A DNA stretch of 64,000 nucleotides from Bog-756 sp963738545 (GTDB lineage Bacteria; Actinomycetota; Acidimicrobiia; Acidimicrobiales; RAAP-2), in the NCBI GenBank assembly GCA_963738545.1, contig CAVTXA010000008.1, positions 930,001 to 994,000 of the forward strand. The letters are read 5' to 3'. Of this stretch, positions 16,218 through 24,776 are shown piece after piece. The position numbers and the translations under genes were made by a program. How positions within the stretch are numbered: the stretch's first letter is position 1; each line of letters opens with the position of its first letter. Under the pieces are notes generated by a model. That model was not told where the DNA came from, did no database searches, and saw only the letters and a list, made by a program, of their open reading frames with translations.

Positions 16218-17786
16218 TCAGGGCGGCTCGATGGCCCAGTGACGGGAGCGCTCGATGGCCCGAAGCCAGGCCCGTCGGGCTGACTCGGTCACCTCCGGCC
16301 CGGCCGTGGGCCCGAAGGCGCGGTCCTCGACCCACAGGTCGGCCAGCTCGTCCATCGAGCCCCACAGCCCCTCGGCCAGACCGGCCAGTGTGGCCGCCCC
16401 GATGGCCGTGGTCTCCACCGAGCCCGGGCGGAGGACGGGCAGGCGACACTGGTCGGCCACCAACTCCAACAGGAGGTTCATGGCCGAGGCACCTCCGTCG
16501 ACCCGGAGGACCGACGGTGCAGTGGCGCTCGCCGCCATGGCCTCGACCACGTCTCGGACCTGGAAGCTCATGGCTTCCACCATGGCCCGGGCCAGATGGG
16601 CCCGCCCCAGGCCCCGGCTCAGCCCGAGCACGGCGCCGCGGGCAGCGGGATCCCAGTGGGGGCTGCCGAGCCCGGTGAACGCCGGAACCACCACCACGCC
16701 CTCGCTGCTGGCGACGGAGCGCGCCAGGGGCTCGAGGTCGGTGGACCGGTCGATGATGCCCAGGCCGTCCCGCAGCCACTGCACGCCCGCCCCCGAGACG
16801 AACACCGACCCTTCGAGGGCGTAGGCCACCGAGGAGCGGTCGGGCGAGGGCCCCCCGTCGGAACCGATGGCGACGTCCCCGTCGGTACCGAGGTCCCAGG
16901 CCAGCGTGGTGATCAGCCCGTCGATCGGCTCCGGGCACACTGGGCCGGCATTCATGAGGACGAAGCTGCCGGTGCCGAAGGTCACCTTGGTCATACCCCG
17001 GTCGAAACAGGCCTGGCCGAACAGGGCGGCGTGCTGATCACCGGCGATTCCGCTGATGGCCACGCCCCGGAGCGGTGAATCGGCACCCAGGACCCCATCG
17101 GCCACCCTCCCGAAACGGCCGCAGGAGGGCCGCACCTCGGGGAGCGTGGCGGGAGGCACGCCGAAGAGCTCACCGAGCTCCGGGGCCCAGCGCCGGACCA
17201 CGATGTCGTAGAGCATCGTCCGGGAGGCGTTGGTGGGGTCGGTGGCGAAGATCCCGCCGCCCGTCCCCCCGGTGAGGTTCCAGAGGACCCACGAGTCGAC
17301 CGTGGCCAGAGCCAACCCGTCCGTCACGACCACGTCCCCCTCGTCCAGGAGCCAGCGCATCTTGGTGGCCGAGAAGTAGGGGTCGAGCACCAGGCCGGTA
17401 CGTTCTCGGACCATCGGAAGGTGACCCTCCTCGGCCAGGCGACGACACGTGGGGGCGGTGCGGCGGTCCTGCCACACGATGGCCCGGTGCAACGCGTGGC
17501 CCGTTCGCCGGTCCCAGGCCACCACGGTCTCCCGCTGGTTGGTGATGCCGATGGCGCGGGCCACCCTCCGACCGTCGGCCAGGCGTCCGGCCACCTCGGC
17601 GAGTGTGGTGCGCACGGCCTCCCAGATCTCGTCGGCATCGTGCTCGACCCACCCCGGACGGGGGTAGTACTGGGTGAGCTCGCGGTAGGCCACGTCGACC
17701 ACCCTGGTCCGGTCGTCGACGACCAGGGCCCGGACCCCGGTGGTTCCGGCGTCGATGGCGATGGACACGGGGGAGCGGGTGGGCAC
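16218..17786 (-). CDS. glpK: Glycerol kinase
   Basis: This 522-residue FGGY-family kinase phosphorylates glycerol to glycerol 3-phosphate. It shows the ATPase phosphate-1 motif IAIDAGTTGVRALV, the glycerol-contacting GITNQRETVVAWDR and IVWQDRR segments, GIAGDQHAALFGQ, and VDGGASAMNLLLELVADQ near the C-terminus. The frame extends upstream to 17849, but GTG 17786 lies 6 bases after a TACAGT box on the minus strand, which suggests a leaderless start; GTG 17768 would also keep the fold. The length is close to the usual 500 residues. Confidence 0.9.
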   Translation of the reverse strand: MPTRSPVSIAIDAGTTGVRALVVDDRTRVVDVAYRELTQYYPRPGWVEHDADEIWEAVRTTLAEVAGRLADGRRVARAIGITNQRETVVAWDRRTGHALHRAIVWQDRRTAPTCRRLAEEGHLPMVRERTGLVLDPYFSATKMRWLLDEGDVVVTDGLALATVDSWVLWNLTGGTGGGIFATDPTNASRTMLYDIVVRRWAPELGELFGVPPATLPEVRPSCGRFGRVADGVLGADSPLRGVAISGIAGDQHAALFGQACFDRGMTKVTFGTGSFVLMNAGPVCPEPIDGLITTLAWDLGTDGDVAIGSDGGPSPDRSSVAYALEGSVFVSGAGVQWLRDGLGIIDRSTDLEPLARSVASSEGVVVVPAFTGLGSPHWDPAARGAVLGLSRGLGRAHLARAMVEAMSFQVRDVVEAMAASATAPSVLRVDGGASAMNLLLELVADQCRLPVLRPGSVETTAIGAATLAGLAEGLWGSMDELADLWVEDRAFGPTAGPEVTESARRAWLRAIERSRHWAIEPP

Positions 17787-17792
17787 ACTCGG

Positions 17793-17798
17793 ACTGTA
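17793..17798 (-). promoter_or_regulatory. -10 element of a leaderless glpK transcript
   Basis: TACAGT (read on the minus strand) lies 6 bases before GTG 17786. Confidence 0.45.
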
Positions 17799-17968
17799 GT
17801 GACACCGGTCCGGGAGCACCTCCGGCGCGGCCCTCCGGGCCGGGTCCACGGGGCCTCCCGATCGGCCACCGGGCCGCTAGCTGACAGCAATCATTTGCAA
17901 TTCTTCGCGAGCACCCTCTCAACAGGGAGTTCGCTGTCTCGGCACCCCACGAAAAGGATGCAAATCCA

Positions 17969-17998
17969 TTGACAGGCATGTAACTACGCTGCTGTAAT
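17969..17998 (+). promoter_or_regulatory. Candidate sigma-70-type promoter of nrdJ
   Basis: TTGACA at 17969-17974 matches the -35 consensus. After an 18-base spacer, TGTAAT at 17993-17998 matches the -10 consensus at five of six positions. Transcription would start near 18005, giving a leader of about 330 bases before nrdJ. Confidence 0.6.
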
Positions 17999-18002
17999 AG
18001 AC

Positions 18003-18048
18003 CCACTATCTCGTACCTCGGGGGAGGGTTAACCACAACATATTGTGT
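18003..18048 (+). promoter_or_regulatory. NrdR box (18033-18048) with a weaker partner half-box (18003-18018)
   Basis: The 16-mer at 18033-18048, CCACAACATATTGTGT, matches 14 of 16 positions of the NrdR consensus as I know it. A weaker copy begins 30 bases upstream at 18003 (CCACTAT half). Pairs about three helical turns apart are the usual arrangement for this ATP/dATP-sensing repressor. The sites lie at and just after the predicted transcription start. Confidence 0.65.
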
Positions 18049-18062
18049 TTGCGGGGCAACTA

Positions 18063-18205
18063 GGCTGATGATGTCGGATTCAGCCACGTGGTCCGCACCG
18101 GGTCGGTAGTCGGCCCGGAAGATCTGGACGAGGGGCCCATTACGGGGTCCAGATCAGAGCGGACACCCGATCCGGACGACACGGATGCTCCGTGCGGTCC
18201 GGGCC
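18063..18205 (+). other. Structured 5' leader of nrdJ: three predicted hairpins
   Basis: Three stems can be read directly. GGCTGA/TCAGCC pairs 18063-18068 with 18080-18085. GATCTGGAC/GTCCAGATC pairs 18121-18129 with 18147-18155 as a perfect 9-bp stem. CCGGAC plus CACGGA pairs with TCCGTG plus GTCCGG (18172-18185 with 18189-18202). The bases GGCCCGGA at 18112-18119 can instead pair with 18198-18205, which would break the third stem. I do not see the conserved B12 box of known cobalamin riboswitches. Confidence 0.5.
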
Positions 18206-18334
18206 CACGGTCGAGGACACAGACGGCAGCCAGACCAACACGCCACACGCAGACGATCACTCCCCGGAGCGATCCAGCAGCAACGCAACGAACAGCAGTC
18301 CGCACCAGCGACCATCCAGAAAGAGGATCACCAC

Positions 18335-21298
18335 ATGGCCATTGCTCCCCAGCGCGTCGGCATCGGCATTCGCCGCCACTTCACCACCGCCGGTGTCCAC
18401 CCCTACGACCAGGTCGTGTGGGAGCGACGTGACGCCCGGATCACCAACTACCGGGACGGGGCCGTGGCCTTCGAGCAGCTGAACGTCGAGGTGCCCGAGA
18501 GCTGGAGCCTCAATGCCACCAACATCCTCGCCCAGAAGTACTTCCGAGGCACCCCCAACACCAACGAGCGTGAGTGGTCGCTGCGCCAGGTGGCCGACCG
18601 GGTGGTCGACACCGTCACCACGTGGGGCATCAAGGACGGTTACTTCGCTGACGATGACGAGGCGGAGATCTTCCGGGACGAGCTGAAGTACCTCATCATC
18701 CACCAGATGGCCGCCTTCAACTCGCCGGTGTGGTTCAACATCGGGGTGGCCGGGGTGCCGCAACAGGGATCGGCCTGCTTCATCCTCGCCGTGGACGACA
18801 CCATGGACTCCATCCTCAACTGGTACACCGAGGAGGGCGTGATCTTCAAGGGCGGCTCGGGCGCCGGCGTGAACCTGTCGCGGATCCGGTCCTCCCACGA
18901 GCTCTTGAAGGGCGGAGGCACCGCCTCGGGACCGGTCAGTTTCATGCGGGGCGCCGACTCGTCGGCGGGGACCATCAAATCCGGAGGCAAGACGCGTCGG
19001 GCGGCCAAGATGGTCATCCTCGATGCCGACCACCCCGACATCGAGGACTTCATCTGGTGCAAGGCCATCGAGGAGCGCAAGGCCCGCGTCCTCCGCGACG
19101 CCGGCTTCGACATGGACCTCGACGGCAAGGACGCCATCAGCCTGCAGTACCAGAACGCCAACAACTCGGTGCGGGTCACCGACGAGTTCATGGACGCGGT
19201 GGTGGCCGGCGGAGACTGGGCCCTGACCAGCCGCGGTGACGGGGAGGCCATCCGCTCGGTGCCGGCCCGCGACCTGTTCCGCCAGTTCGCCCAGGCCGCC
19301 TGGGAGTGCGCCGACCCCGGCATGCAGTTCGACACCACCATCAACAAGTGGCACACCGCCTCCAACACCGGGCGGATCAACGGATCCAACCCGTGCTCGG
19401 AGTACATGCACCTCGACAACTCGGCCTGCAACCTGGCCAGCTTCAACCTCATGAAGTACCTCCACGAGGACTCGTCGTTCGACATCGAGGGCTTCCGGTC
19501 CTCGGTCGAGGTCGTCTTCACCGCCCAGGAGATCATCGTGGGCAACGCCGACTACCCGACAGAGAAGATCACGGAGAACTCGAGGCGCTTCCGTGAGCTG
19601 GGCATCGGCTACGCCAACCTCGGGGCCCTCCTGATGGCCCAGGGACTGCCTTACGACTCCGACCAGGGTCGGGCCTGGGCCGGCGCCATCACCGCCCTCA
19701 TGACCGGACACGCCTACGCCACCTCGGCCCGTACGGCGGCGCGGATGGGCCCGTTCGCCGGCTACCACGAGAACGTCGATCCCATGCTGGATGTGCTGCG
19801 CATGCACCGCGACGCGGTGGCCACCATCGACGAGGAGGAGGTGCCCACCGATCTGCTCTCGGCTGCCCAGGAGGCCTGGGAGACGGCCGTCGAGTTGGGG
19901 GAGCAGTACGGCGTGCGGAACTCGCAGGCCAGCGTGCTTGCCCCCACCGGCACCATAGGCCTGCTCATGGACTGCGACACCACCGGCGTGGAGCCTGATC
20001 TCGGTCTCGTGAAGACCAAGAAGCTGGTGGGCGGGGGGACCATGTCCATCGTCAACCAGACCGTGCCCCGCGCCCTCACCCGCCTCGGGTACTCCCCGGA
20101 CCAGGTGGACGAGATCATCGCCTACATCGATGTGCACAAGTCCATCGTGGGCGCTCCCTACCTGGCCCCGGAGCACCTGGCCGTGTTCGCCTGCTCGATG
20201 GGGGACAACACCATCCACTACCTGGGTCATGTCCGCATGATGGGAGCGGTCCAGCCGTTCATCTCCGGGGCCATCTCCAAGACCGTGAACCTCCCCGAGG
20301 ACGTCACGGTGGAGGATGTCGAGCAGCTCCACATCGACGCCTGGCGCATGGGGATCAAGGCCGTGGCCATCTACCGTGACAACTGCAAGGTGGCCCAGCC
20401 GCTCTCCACCACCAAGAAGGACGGCGCCGCCGAGGGGGTGCCCGGTGGTGATGCCAACGGGGCGTTCCCGGCGGCGTCCGAGGCCGAGGCCCACGCCCGG
20501 GAGCTGAGCGACAAGATCGCCGGGCTCGAGGCGGCACTGGCGCACGAGCAGACCCGGACGGCCGACACGGTGGTGATCGGCGCCGTCCGTGAACGGCTGC
20601 CCCGCCGGCGGAAGTCCTCGACCTTCGCCTTCCGGGTGGCCGACTGCGAGGGCTACGTGACCGTCGGTGAGTACGAGGACGGACGCCCGGGTGAGGTGTT
20701 CATGAAGGTGTCCAAACAGGGCTCGACCCTGGCCGGCATCATGGACGCATTCTCCATCTCGGTGAGCCTCGGCCTCCAGCACGGTGTGCCCCTGGCCACC
20801 TACGTGCGCAAGTACACCAACATGCGCTTCGAACCGGCCGGCATCACCGACGACCCCGAGCTGCGCATCGCCACCAGCCTGGTCGACTACATCTTCCGCC
20901 GGCTGGCCGTGGACTACCTGCCCCTCGACGAGCGGGCCGAGCTCGGCGTGTTGTCGACCGCCGAGCGGATGCAGCCGACGCTTCCCGGTGTGGAGGAGAC
21001 GGCCACGGCGTCGAGTGGCATCGTCGAGGTCGAGCCCATCGACCCGGTGATCGCCACGGTGATCGACGGGAGTGCCGAGGACGGCGCTCCGGTCATGGGG
21101 ACGCTGTTCGACACGGGGGAGCCCACGGGACACCCGGCGCCGGTTCCGCAGCAGGCCCCACCGGCGACGTCGGGTGAGCTGCTCGCCCGGGCCGAGCCGA
21201 GGGACGCCCCCTACTGCTATCAGTGCGGCAACGCCATGCAGCGAGCCGGTTCGTGCTACGTGTGCGGGAGTTGCGGCACCACCAGCGGGTGCTCCTGA
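18335..21298 (+). CDS. nrdJ: Vitamin B12-dependent (class II) ribonucleoside-diphosphate reductase
   Basis: This 987-residue enzyme makes deoxyribonucleotides using adenosylcobalamin as the radical generator, independent of oxygen. The core barrel has the active-site NPCSEYMHLDNSACNLASFNL region, the GSACFIL cysteine segment and the GGTASGPVSFMRG block. The C-terminus carries a zinc-ribbon-like tail (YCYQCGNAM and GSCYVCGSCG) with redox cysteines, as in the long actinobacterial NrdJ forms. ATG 18335 follows AAAGAGGA; the frame stays open upstream to 18185 but that part is the leader. The gene ends 80 bases before a strong terminator. It is probably repressed through NrdR. Confidence 0.95.
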   Translation: MAIAPQRVGIGIRRHFTTAGVHPYDQVVWERRDARITNYRDGAVAFEQLNVEVPESWSLNATNILAQKYFRGTPNTNEREWSLRQVADRVVDTVTTWGIKDGYFADDDEAEIFRDELKYLIIHQMAAFNSPVWFNIGVAGVPQQGSACFILAVDDTMDSILNWYTEEGVIFKGGSGAGVNLSRIRSSHELLKGGGTASGPVSFMRGADSSAGTIKSGGKTRRAAKMVILDADHPDIEDFIWCKAIEERKARVLRDAGFDMDLDGKDAISLQYQNANNSVRVTDEFMDAVVAGGDWALTSRGDGEAIRSVPARDLFRQFAQAAWECADPGMQFDTTINKWHTASNTGRINGSNPCSEYMHLDNSACNLASFNLMKYLHEDSSFDIEGFRSSVEVVFTAQEIIVGNADYPTEKITENSRRFRELGIGYANLGALLMAQGLPYDSDQGRAWAGAITALMTGHAYATSARTAARMGPFAGYHENVDPMLDVLRMHRDAVATIDEEEVPTDLLSAAQEAWETAVELGEQYGVRNSQASVLAPTGTIGLLMDCDTTGVEPDLGLVKTKKLVGGGTMSIVNQTVPRALTRLGYSPDQVDEIIAYIDVHKSIVGAPYLAPEHLAVFACSMGDNTIHYLGHVRMMGAVQPFISGAISKTVNLPEDVTVEDVEQLHIDAWRMGIKAVAIYRDNCKVAQPLSTTKKDGAAEGVPGGDANGAFPAASEAEAHARELSDKIAGLEAALAHEQTRTADTVVIGAVRERLPRRRKSSTFAFRVADCEGYVTVGEYEDGRPGEVFMKVSKQGSTLAGIMDAFSISVSLGLQHGVPLATYVRKYTNMRFEPAGITDDPELRIATSLVDYIFRRLAVDYLPLDERAELGVLSTAERMQPTLPGVEETATASSGIVEVEPIDPVIATVIDGSAEDGAPVMGTLFDTGEPTGHPAPVPQQAPPATSGELLARAEPRDAPYCYQCGNAMQRAGSCYVCGSCGTTSGCS

Positions 21299-21377
21299 AG
21301 CACCCCGTGGTGCCTCCTGCACCCCCGATCTGCCGTAGGGAAAGCACCCACTGAACCCAGCGTCACCGGCGATTCGA

Positions 21378-21420
21378 ACCGTCTCCCTCCAGCCTCGGCT
21401 GGGGGGAGACGGTCGTTTCC
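21378..21420 (+). terminator. Intrinsic terminator of nrdJ
   Basis: ACCGTCTCCC (21378-21387) and CCAGCC pair with GGCTGG and GGGAGACGGT (21404-21413), forming a nearly perfect stem of about 16 bp with a very short loop. It is followed by CGTTTCC. Confidence 0.8.
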
Positions 21421-21759
21421 GTGTCACACCCTCGGACGCCGTGTCCCGGATCGGTCCACACCCCTCCGCCCTGTCGGGATTGCCCGGTAGGGACTTCACG
21501 CCAGACGGGCATAGCCCGGCGGGGAGGCCTGCTCGGTGCGCCGAGATCGGGCCTCTTCCCAGGGGCTCCCTCACCAGAAGCACGGCGGCGCTGCGAGGGG
21601 ACGATCGAACCGTTGTCTCGGAGTGCAGGACCTGTCGCTCCTCGCCCCCGAGGGCGAACCGGTCGACCCCCGCCTGGAGAAGAGCAGAGCAGAGCGGCGT
21701 GGCCGACCCCTGCGGCCGGGCCCGTGCCTCACCGTCCACGCAACGACAACGGGCCGCCC
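21421..21759. other. Intergenic region with no recognised gene
   Basis: This stretch lies between the nrdJ terminator and the end of the MarR gene. Open frames here have no recognisable product. It contains GC-rich inverted repeats but nothing I can assign. Confidence 0.5.
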
Positions 21760-22305
21760 TCACCCCTCCTTCGGGTTGAGAGCCGCCAGGAGCGTCCGGG
21801 CCATGGCTTCCAGGTCGGCCTGCGGCAGTGCGGTCAGGGCATCGGGAGGTCGGCTCATGATCTCCTCGGCCCTCCGGGCGAGGGCCGTGCCCCGGGCGGT
21901 GGTGGCCACCACCTTGACCCGACGGTCGGTGGGGTGCGGACGCCGCTCCACGAGCCCCTGGCGCTCCAGATCGTCGACGACGAGCGTGGCATAGGGAGCA
22001 TCGATCCCGAGCACGGACGCAAGCTCCCCCATGGTCCTGGGCGCCCACGAGATGCGGCGGAGCGCCTTGATCCGGCCGAAGGTCAGGCCGAGGGCCTCGC
22101 TCACCTCGCGACGACGCTCGTTGTCGAGCACGAGGTCGCACATGGCCGACCACGCTGTCCGCGCCGGGTCGGCTCCCGCACCCGCGGCCCCGGGCAAGGA
22201 GGCTTCGGTCCGGGAGGCCTTCGTCCGGCGGACGGCGTGTCGACCGACTCCCGGTGGTCCTTCCCCCGGCGATCGGACGTCTCCGTCCCGCTTCCCCGCC
22301 GTCAC
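21760..22305 (-). CDS. MarR-family transcriptional regulator
   Basis: The 181-residue protein has a winged helix-turn-helix of MarR type: ALRRISWAPRTMGELASVLG, then APYATLVVDDLERQGLVERRPHPTDRRVKVV with the DxR-containing wing. The first 50 residues are low-complexity and the true start may be further in. GTG 22305 overlaps the stop of the upstream MFS transporter (GTGA), so the regulator is the second gene of an efflux operon and probably represses it. The ligand is unknown. Confidence 0.85.
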   Translation of the reverse strand: MTAGKRDGDVRSPGEGPPGVGRHAVRRTKASRTEASLPGAAGAGADPARTAWSAMCDLVLDNERRREVSEALGLTFGRIKALRRISWAPRTMGELASVLGIDAPYATLVVDDLERQGLVERRPHPTDRRVKVVATTARGTALARRAEEIMSRPPDALTALPQADLEAMARTLLAALNPKEG

Positions 22306-23792
22306 CGGGCCTGTCCCTCGAGGAACTCAGGATTCAGATCCCGGGCCGTCCGGTCGGCCGTCCGGTGGGCCCAGCCCGTGGTGACCACCTGGCCGAGCAC
22401 GAGCACCAGGAGCCCGCACGCGGCCAACACCCACCAGCCGGCGCGGGTGGCGGTGGCCACGCCGAGGACATGGGACCCGGCGAGCGAGGAGGCGAGGAGC
22501 GCGCCGACCACGGCCACGCCCAGGGTCGCCCCCACCTGCCGTGAGGTGGAGGCGATGGCCGAGGCCACCCCCGCCTGGGCCCGGGGCATGCCCGACACGG
22601 CGGCGTTGGTGATCGGAGCGTTGACGAACCCGAAGCCGATGCCGAACACCACATAGGAGGCGAATAGCCAGCCGATGGAGGTGGTGGCCCCGAGATAGCT
22701 CAACATGATGCAGCTCATGGTCAGGGCGATCCCGGCGATCAGCAAGGGGATCCTGGCCCCGCGGGTACCGACGATCCTCCCCGAGATGGGTGGGAGCACC
22801 ATGGTCATAGCCGCCATGGGCAGCGTGTAGAGACCGGCCCGGAGTGGGGAGAACCCCCGAACCTCCTGGAGGTAGAGGGTATTGAGGAAGAGGAAGCCAC
22901 CCAGCGTGGCAAAGGCGGCCACGGCGATGACCGCGGCGCCCGAGAACGGCACCGACCGGAAGAAGCGGAGGTCGATGAGGGGCTCGTCGCGGCGACGTTC
23001 CCAGGCGATGAGCCCGACCAGGGCCACCAGGGCCAGGGCGAATGCGCCCAGGATGACCGGGGAGGCCCACCCGTGATCCGGGGCCTCGATGATGCCGTAG
23101 GTGAGCGAGGCCAGGAGCACCACGACGAGCACCTGGCCGATCCCGTCGACCCTTCGGGGCTTGGGGGCCCGGGACTCGGGGATGAAACGGAGGGTGAGCA
23201 GGACCGCGGCCAGCCCCACGGGCAGATTGATCCAGAAGATCGAGCGCCATCCGACCGAGCCGACCAGAAGCCCGCCGACCACCGGTCCGAGGGCCATGCT
23301 CACCCCGACCACGGCCGCCCACACACCCACCGCCTGGGCGCGTTCCTTCGGGTCGGTGAAGGTGTTGGTGATGATGGACATGGCCACCGGGTTGAGCATC
23401 GATCCGCCGACGGCCTGGACCATGCGAAACACGATGAGCAGAGTCAGGCTGGGGGCCAGACTGCACAGGAGGGAACCGGTCGAGAAGACCACCAGTCCGG
23501 TGACGAAGGTCCGTTTCCGTCCTAGCCGGTCCGCCGTCGACCCCGAGAGCATCAGCAGGCTGGCCAGCACCAGCGTGTACGAGTCCACCGTCCACTGCAG
23601 GCCCGACACCGAGGCATTGAAGTCCCGTCCGATCGAGGGGAGGGCCACATTGACGATGGTCACGTCGAGTCCCACGATGAGCAGGCTCATAGAGCAGATG
23701 AGCAACACACTGATGCGTCGGCGTCGGCTCAGCTCGGGCGGACGGGAGATCAGGGGATCGAGTTGTTGTACAACCACAATAGTGAATATCAT
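22302..23792 (-). CDS. DHA2-family (14-TM) MFS drug:H+ antiporter
   Basis: The 496-residue membrane protein has the MFS motif A GSTADRLGRKRTFV between helices 2 and 3, the helix-5 motif C region (VVGVSMALGPVVGGLLVG) and about 14 hydrophobic segments. This matches EmrB/QacA-type multidrug exporters. The open frame extends to 24092, but only residues from ATG 23792 onward look like protein; the first membrane helix starts about 30 residues later. It is followed by its likely MarR regulator in a 4-base overlap. Its substrates are not predictable. Confidence 0.85.
   Translation of the reverse strand: MIFTIVVVQQLDPLISRPPELSRRRRISVLLICSMSLLIVGLDVTIVNVALPSIGRDFNASVSGLQWTVDSYTLVLASLLMLSGSTADRLGRKRTFVTGLVVFSTGSLLCSLAPSLTLLIVFRMVQAVGGSMLNPVAMSIITNTFTDPKERAQAVGVWAAVVGVSMALGPVVGGLLVGSVGWRSIFWINLPVGLAAVLLTLRFIPESRAPKPRRVDGIGQVLVVVLLASLTYGIIEAPDHGWASPVILGAFALALVALVGLIAWERRRDEPLIDLRFFRSVPFSGAAVIAVAAFATLGGFLFLNTLYLQEVRGFSPLRAGLYTLPMAAMTMVLPPISGRIVGTRGARIPLLIAGIALTMSCIMLSYLGATTSIGWLFASYVVFGIGFGFVNAPITNAAVSGMPRAQAGVASAIASTSRQVGATLGVAVVGALLASSLAGSHVLGVATATRAGWWVLAACGLLVLVLGQVVTTGWAHRTADRTARDLNPEFLEGQAR
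23765..23774. promoter_or_regulatory. Possible MarR operator palindrome
   Basis: GTTGTACAAC is a perfect 10-bp palindrome in an unusually AT-rich stretch at the very start of the MFS gene. With the ATG at 23792 it lies inside codons 7-10, so it would block early elongation or an overlapping promoter. The link to MarR is inference. Confidence 0.3.
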
Positions 23793-24220
23793 ATAACTAA
23801 TGGGTCGGCGACGGCACACCCAAGAGTCCGACGTCGAACGGCACGCGCTAGGTTTACGGGCCTTGACTCCGTGCGTGGTCCGCTCCTCCGGTTCACGATG
23901 TCGAGCCCTGGACCTGGAGGTTTCCCGATCCCAACGCCTCAATTCGTTGCGGACTAGGGACTTGATGGAGTGGTCCCGGCCACGGAGCGCCATGGGCGGG
24001 CCGGGGGTCACCGGAACCGAGTGGCCGGCCCGGGGTCGCACCGGTGGCGGGGAGCGGTCCCTCGTGCGGGAGGGAGCGCGGGTCCGCGCCATCGCGATCG
24101 GAGCCAGTCGCCGGCTGCTGGCCGGACCGCCTGCACGGTCGTCACCGACCTCGGGGAGGGAGGGCGAACCGGTCCGACCGGTTCATCAGATCGTCAGGAA
24201 CCGCTGTCTAAGCTCAGCTG
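23793..24220. other. Divergent intergenic region between the MFS gene and a small membrane protein
   Basis: The region holds an AT-rich start next to the MFS gene and the -10 element of the following gene. No coding sequence could be supported on either strand. Confidence 0.5.
24209..24214 (+). promoter_or_regulatory. -10 element of a leaderless small membrane protein gene
   Basis: TAAGCT lies 6 bases before ATG 24221. Confidence 0.45.
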
Positions 24221-24727
24221 ATGGGAACTTCGACTCAGCAGCGCGCCATCTCGTTCGGTCCGACCGTCGATCGGGTGCTCGACCTGTTCAAAGTGGACTT
24301 TGTCGCCGATCCGGTGCAGCCGTCATGGGCCCGTCTGCTCGTCGCCACCGTGGTTTCCCTGGTCGGCTCACTGGCCGCCGACGCGCTCCTGGTGGCGCTG
24401 GGGACCAGGGCCTTCCCCTCCACCAAGGGCTATGTGCATTTCCAGTTTTCCGACTACGCCAAGCTCACTGTCATCGGCGTGATCATCGCCTGTGTGGCCT
24501 GGCCCATCGTCACGCGTATCTCATCGCAGCCCCGATGGCTCTTCTTCCGCATGGCCATCGTGGTCACGCTGGTCCTGTTCGTCCCGGACCTGTGGATCTT
24601 CCTCCACGGCTCGACGGCCAAGGCGGTGAGCGTGCTGCTCGCGATGCACGTGGCCATCGCCCTCGTCACCTACAACGCCCTCGTCCATCTCGCACCCGTG
24701 GGGGCCAGGCGGTCCGGCCGCCGCTAG
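24221..24727 (+). CDS. Predicted four-helix membrane protein of unknown function
   Basis: The 168-residue protein has four hydrophobic segments at about residues 40-62 (LLVATVVSLVGSLAADALLV), 80-100, 108-125 and 135-155. The two ends are cytoplasmic by the positive-inside pattern (ending ARRSGRR). I do not recognise a family with confidence; small actinobacterial DUF6069-like proteins have a similar layout. The start is supported by a TAAGCT box 6 bases upstream. Confidence 0.65.
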   Translation: MGTSTQQRAISFGPTVDRVLDLFKVDFVADPVQPSWARLLVATVVSLVGSLAADALLVALGTRAFPSTKGYVHFQFSDYAKLTVIGVIIACVAWPIVTRISSQPRWLFFRMAIVVTLVLFVPDLWIFLHGSTAKAVSVLLAMHVAIALVTYNALVHLAPVGARRSGRR

Positions 24728-24739
24728 CCGGGAACCGGC

Positions 24740-24760
24740 GATCCGGTGCCCCACCGGATC
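24740..24760. terminator. Hairpin between two membrane protein genes
   Basis: GATCCGGT and ACCGGATC form a perfect 8-bp stem with a 5-base loop, 13 bases after the stop codon. There is no U tract, so it may be a weak terminator or a processing site. Confidence 0.35.
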
Positions 24761-24776
24761 GGATCGGGGAGGGACG

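Noticed and set aside
18050..18334. Classical cobalamin riboswitch before nrdJ
   Set aside because: The conserved B12 box and the GCCACTG core could not be found, although the leader is structured.
21371..21380. TTCGAA-containing segment resembling a tRNA T-arm
   Set aside because: It is the base of the nrdJ terminator; no acceptor stem or anticodon arm can be built around it.
18257..22153. Very long open frame (about 1300 codons) on the minus strand opposite nrdJ
   Set aside because: It mirrors nrdJ codon bias in a high-GC genome, is His/Gly/Arg-rich with no domain, and has no ribosome-binding site.
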